Assembly: GCF_020382885.2 (NCBI RefSeq)
Contig: NC_058508.1
Coordinates: 2,844,055 to 2,908,054 of the forward strand
From: Scatophagus argus
Taxonomy: Eukaryota > Chordata > Actinopteri > Scatophagidae
Direction of reading: 5' to 3'
Length of the DNA: 64,000 nt
The notes below the pieces were generated by a model that made no database searches, had not been told where the DNA came from, and saw only the letters and a list, made by a program, of their open reading frames with translations. Each line of letters opens with the position of its first letter. The stretch's first letter is position 1. The position numbers and the translations under genes are program-made. Below are positions 61,491-64,000 of this stretch, piece after piece.

Positions 61491-63580
61491 GAAACCAACA
61501 GGATGGGGATCGAGCCTCCTGCTCTGTTTTGCTGCTTTATTTTCAGTTAATTTTTAACTCGGAACATTCGCGTAGAGGAAACTGTGGATCCGGGTCTTCT
61601 GCCAGCCAGACGCGGCTTGGAAAGGTCACTTGTGGGTCACTGAAGGTTTAAAATCAAGTTTTCTGGGTTTAAATATGATAATGTGAATAAATAAATATGA
61701 ATTTTAAACCTGGAAAGTGTAGCCTTTATAGGACCATCCAAGCCTTAGTTTAGATGAGGAGTTTGCACTTTCCCTTTACTTAGTCCTGATAATAACTGTT
61801 ATGCAGACACAAATCCTGGCTTTATGCGTAAATTCCGAACTGTATTGTATTGTATTTATCATTCAGAAAGAAGAAGACGGTGGTGCAGACTGAGGACCCC
61901 AGACAAAACAGGAAACAGATACAGTATTGTGCGTGGTTATTCAAATATGAGCCATTGTGGGGTCTCATCGGATATATTACTTTTTAAATTTGAACTGGTC
62001 CGACACACTGACTTTTGGTTCTTCTGAAAATATCTTTTTGGACGAATTCTCTATCGGGACCGCGCAGCCTTATTGCAGCACAAACACGAATTGTTTGTGT
62101 CCTAGCCTACTATTGGAAATAAGTCGACACCAAGCTTGTTTAATATTCAGGAGGAGTTAGATTTGGGACCAGGTTCCTGTGTGAGAGCGCAGGAACAAAA
62201 TTAAGTAGATGCATTTAAAGACTAAGCAGAGGATGTCCAGTTCCCCTCCATATATTATCCCTTAAAACTCAGTCCGCGTCATTCAGGTGCGTTTTCACCT
62301 CTCTCCTATGAGACACAGTGCTCCTCTGAACCCATCTGGCTGGATTGAACTGCTGTAAAGCAACATTTTGTGATTTAAAAAAAAAAAAAGAAAAAAAGAT
62401 GTCTGCATTGTCTTTGCAGCATCCTGCGGCTTCGGGCCTGCAGGCCGTTAAATTGGTGACGCGTTGCCGCATTGCGAAAGTGCTTTTACGCACGGCTTTT
62501 CAGGCCCCCTGTACCGCTCAGGTGATGTTGTGCCTGCAGTTCACACATCGGGATAAATTTTACCTGCAGTTCTCTTTAAAAGGCGTGCAGCATTTCAACC
62601 CCTGCGGCTTGGGCATGGACGCCTTTGTCGAAACTGTAGCTATTTCACCCCGGAGCCTAAAATTAGTCTTACCATCATATAAACAGAAATGGCTGTTGAT
62701 AATGAAAATTCCCTGTTCCCGTTCTTAAAACTGAGGTTTTGCCAATCCAGCAGTGATCACCTTGTGTTATGGTTGTCACCCACAGAGCCAGACTTCACCT
62801 CGGAGCTGCTTCCATTCACACCTTGATCCCGGACCTAAGGGACATCTGATGGCTTGGCTGTTTGGTGAGACACTGCGGAGGTTTATTCAGCCCAGACACT
62901 GTGGCTCTCACAGAAACACTGAGCAGGCTATTGGTGAAGGAAAAGCATCCAGGGAAAGCACTTCTCTGGTCGCATTCAGGCTGGCATTTTGATATGGGGA
63001 CACATTCACGTCAACAAAGCGTCTCTTACTATGGGATCTTAAATAAACCTTTATATAAAAAAGAAATTAAAAAAAATATTATTCAAATAAAATGAATGAA
63101 GTGCTCTGTTTCTCTGCGTTATGCTGGTCAAATTTTGACATCACGCAAACTTCTATAGACTTATCATTCTTTTTAATCACACGCGAGTTGTTTCTTTCCA
63201 CCTTTTGGCTTTTAATGTTAATTTTTAAAAATCAACAACAACAACTGAAAGCATTTGAACAAATCTCTGATGAGGTTCATTCACATGTCCAAAATGTGCA
63301 GAGAAATAAAGCAGCCTATTATGGTTTGCCTTTCAGAAATGCGACACGGAAGCAGATTAAAAGAAAAGACAAGAAGACAACCAAAGCAGGGCTTTCTTTC
63401 TTTTTCTTTTTCATTTCCTGTGTTTTGAGCTGCTGGCTTGTTATTTTTAAGAAGGCTAGGAGAAGAAAATGGCGGCGGAGGGAATGAGAGAAAGAGAAAG
63501 AGCTGCTCCCCTCTAACAGCACTCCATGAAGAACTGCAATAAATTCCTTGTTGTTTTATGAAAATTTACAACTTTGTGAT
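58931..63580. other. hoxb7a downstream intergenic, no gene seen
   Basis: No homeobox or exon recognised. CA microsatellites at 60151-60190 and 61461-61488. A GC-balanced part at 62400-62520 (CGTTAAATTGGTGACGCG, GCTTTTACGCACGGC) could be conserved. Open frames of 116-131 codons here have no known domain. Confidence 0.5.
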
Positions 63581-63589
63581 ACAAGTTTA

Positions 63590-63960
63590 TGAGTGGCCGC
63601 GCGCGGGGATTGGCCGACGGGCTGGTCATGTGGACGCGCTTAACGTGAACATGAACTTTTTATGATTTCCCAAGTGGCTATATTGCTGCTGCACTCCGCT
63701 CCGGCCCGAACAGCCGCCTCTCCTCCCCTGCTCTGCCCGGGGCTCGCAGGGCGCCGCGCGGAGCTCGGCCACCGTCGAGCAAATTAGCGCCTGGCTATAA
63801 TTAAACGGACTAGTTAATGAGAATTCTAGGCTAGATGTGACTGTGAAACCGGCACGAGGAGACGCTGACAACAACCCGCCCCCTCCCACCACCACCTCCA
63901 CCTCCTCCTCCTCCTCCTCCTCCTCCTTCTCCTGCTCTTCCTCCTCCGCTATGGCTCCGC
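63590..63960 (+). promoter_or_regulatory. Promoter-like block of the next gene (probably hoxb6a)
   Basis: Inverted CCAAT in GGGGATTGGCCGACGGGC, then GGTCATGTGGACGCGC, a TTTTTATGATTTCCCAAG word, GGCTATATTGC, GAGCAAATTAGCGCC, GGCTATAATTAAACGGAC and TAGTTAATGAG, followed by CCT-rich DNA. The mix of a CCAAT box, TATA-like words and homeodomain sites in GC-rich surroundings fits a Hox gene upstream region. hoxb6a is expected next, but its coding start is not in the window. Confidence 0.4.
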
Positions 63961-64000
63961 GCTACGTCTGGTCTCGTGCTGCTGTCTATGTTAAATCGGC

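Noticed and set aside
63092..63487. 131-codon open frame near the window end
   Set aside because: Low-complexity Lys- and Phe-rich sequence without any hoxb6 signature; no splice partner seen.

Overview
The window is a vertebrate genomic segment from a ray-finned fish, covering the posterior-central part of a HoxB cluster, most likely the teleost HoxBa cluster. Everything recognised lies on the + strand, ordered from posterior (5') to anterior (3'): mir-196, hoxb9a, hoxb8a, hoxb7a. The window ends in what looks like the upstream region of the next gene, probably hoxb6a. The HoxB assignment rests on protein signatures. The first gene begins MSISGTLSNYYVDSIISHES and carries a CEGSEDK motif just before its splice junction, as HoxB9 does. 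The second is close to HoxB8 along its whole length. The third has a group-7 homeodomain. The 'a' suffix is inferred from the retention of b9, b7 and mir-196. Several dispersed repeats resemble families common in spiny-rayed fishes; that is from memory and is only supporting evidence.

Layout: 1-5240 is AT-rich and gene-free. A mir-196 hairpin sits at about 5238-5320. From 5.3 to 15 kb there are old dispersed repeats, one large foldback element (10280-10676) and one conserved-looking block near 8.5-8.8 kb. From 15 to 18.7 kb lies the hoxb9a upstream region, rich in CCAAT boxes and posterior-HOX/CDX-like motifs. hoxb9a is 18716-19328 plus 28768-29003, with an intron of 9.4 kb. Then come 13.2 kb of non-coding DNA with candidate regulatory blocks and many microsatellites, including a 34-base poly-C tract. 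hoxb8a is 42160-42592 plus 47477-47904, with a 4.9 kb intron and a 3' UTR carrying an almost perfectly complementary miR-196 site at 48504-48525. hoxb7a is 52179-52740 plus 58310-58566, with a 5.6 kb intron. The last 5.4 kb has no recognisable coding sequence.

The genes are homeodomain transcription factors that pattern the trunk axis, and the microRNA in the same cluster is a known repressor of Hox8 mRNAs. The clearest regulatory relationship visible here is therefore mir-196 acting on hoxb8a. The most unusual points are the strongly diverged first exon of hoxb7a, the base by which the local miR-196 copy mismatches its hoxb8a target, the long introns and the poly-glycine tail of hoxb8a. I did not find an undescribed gene system. 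The other long open frames show no recognisable protein features.
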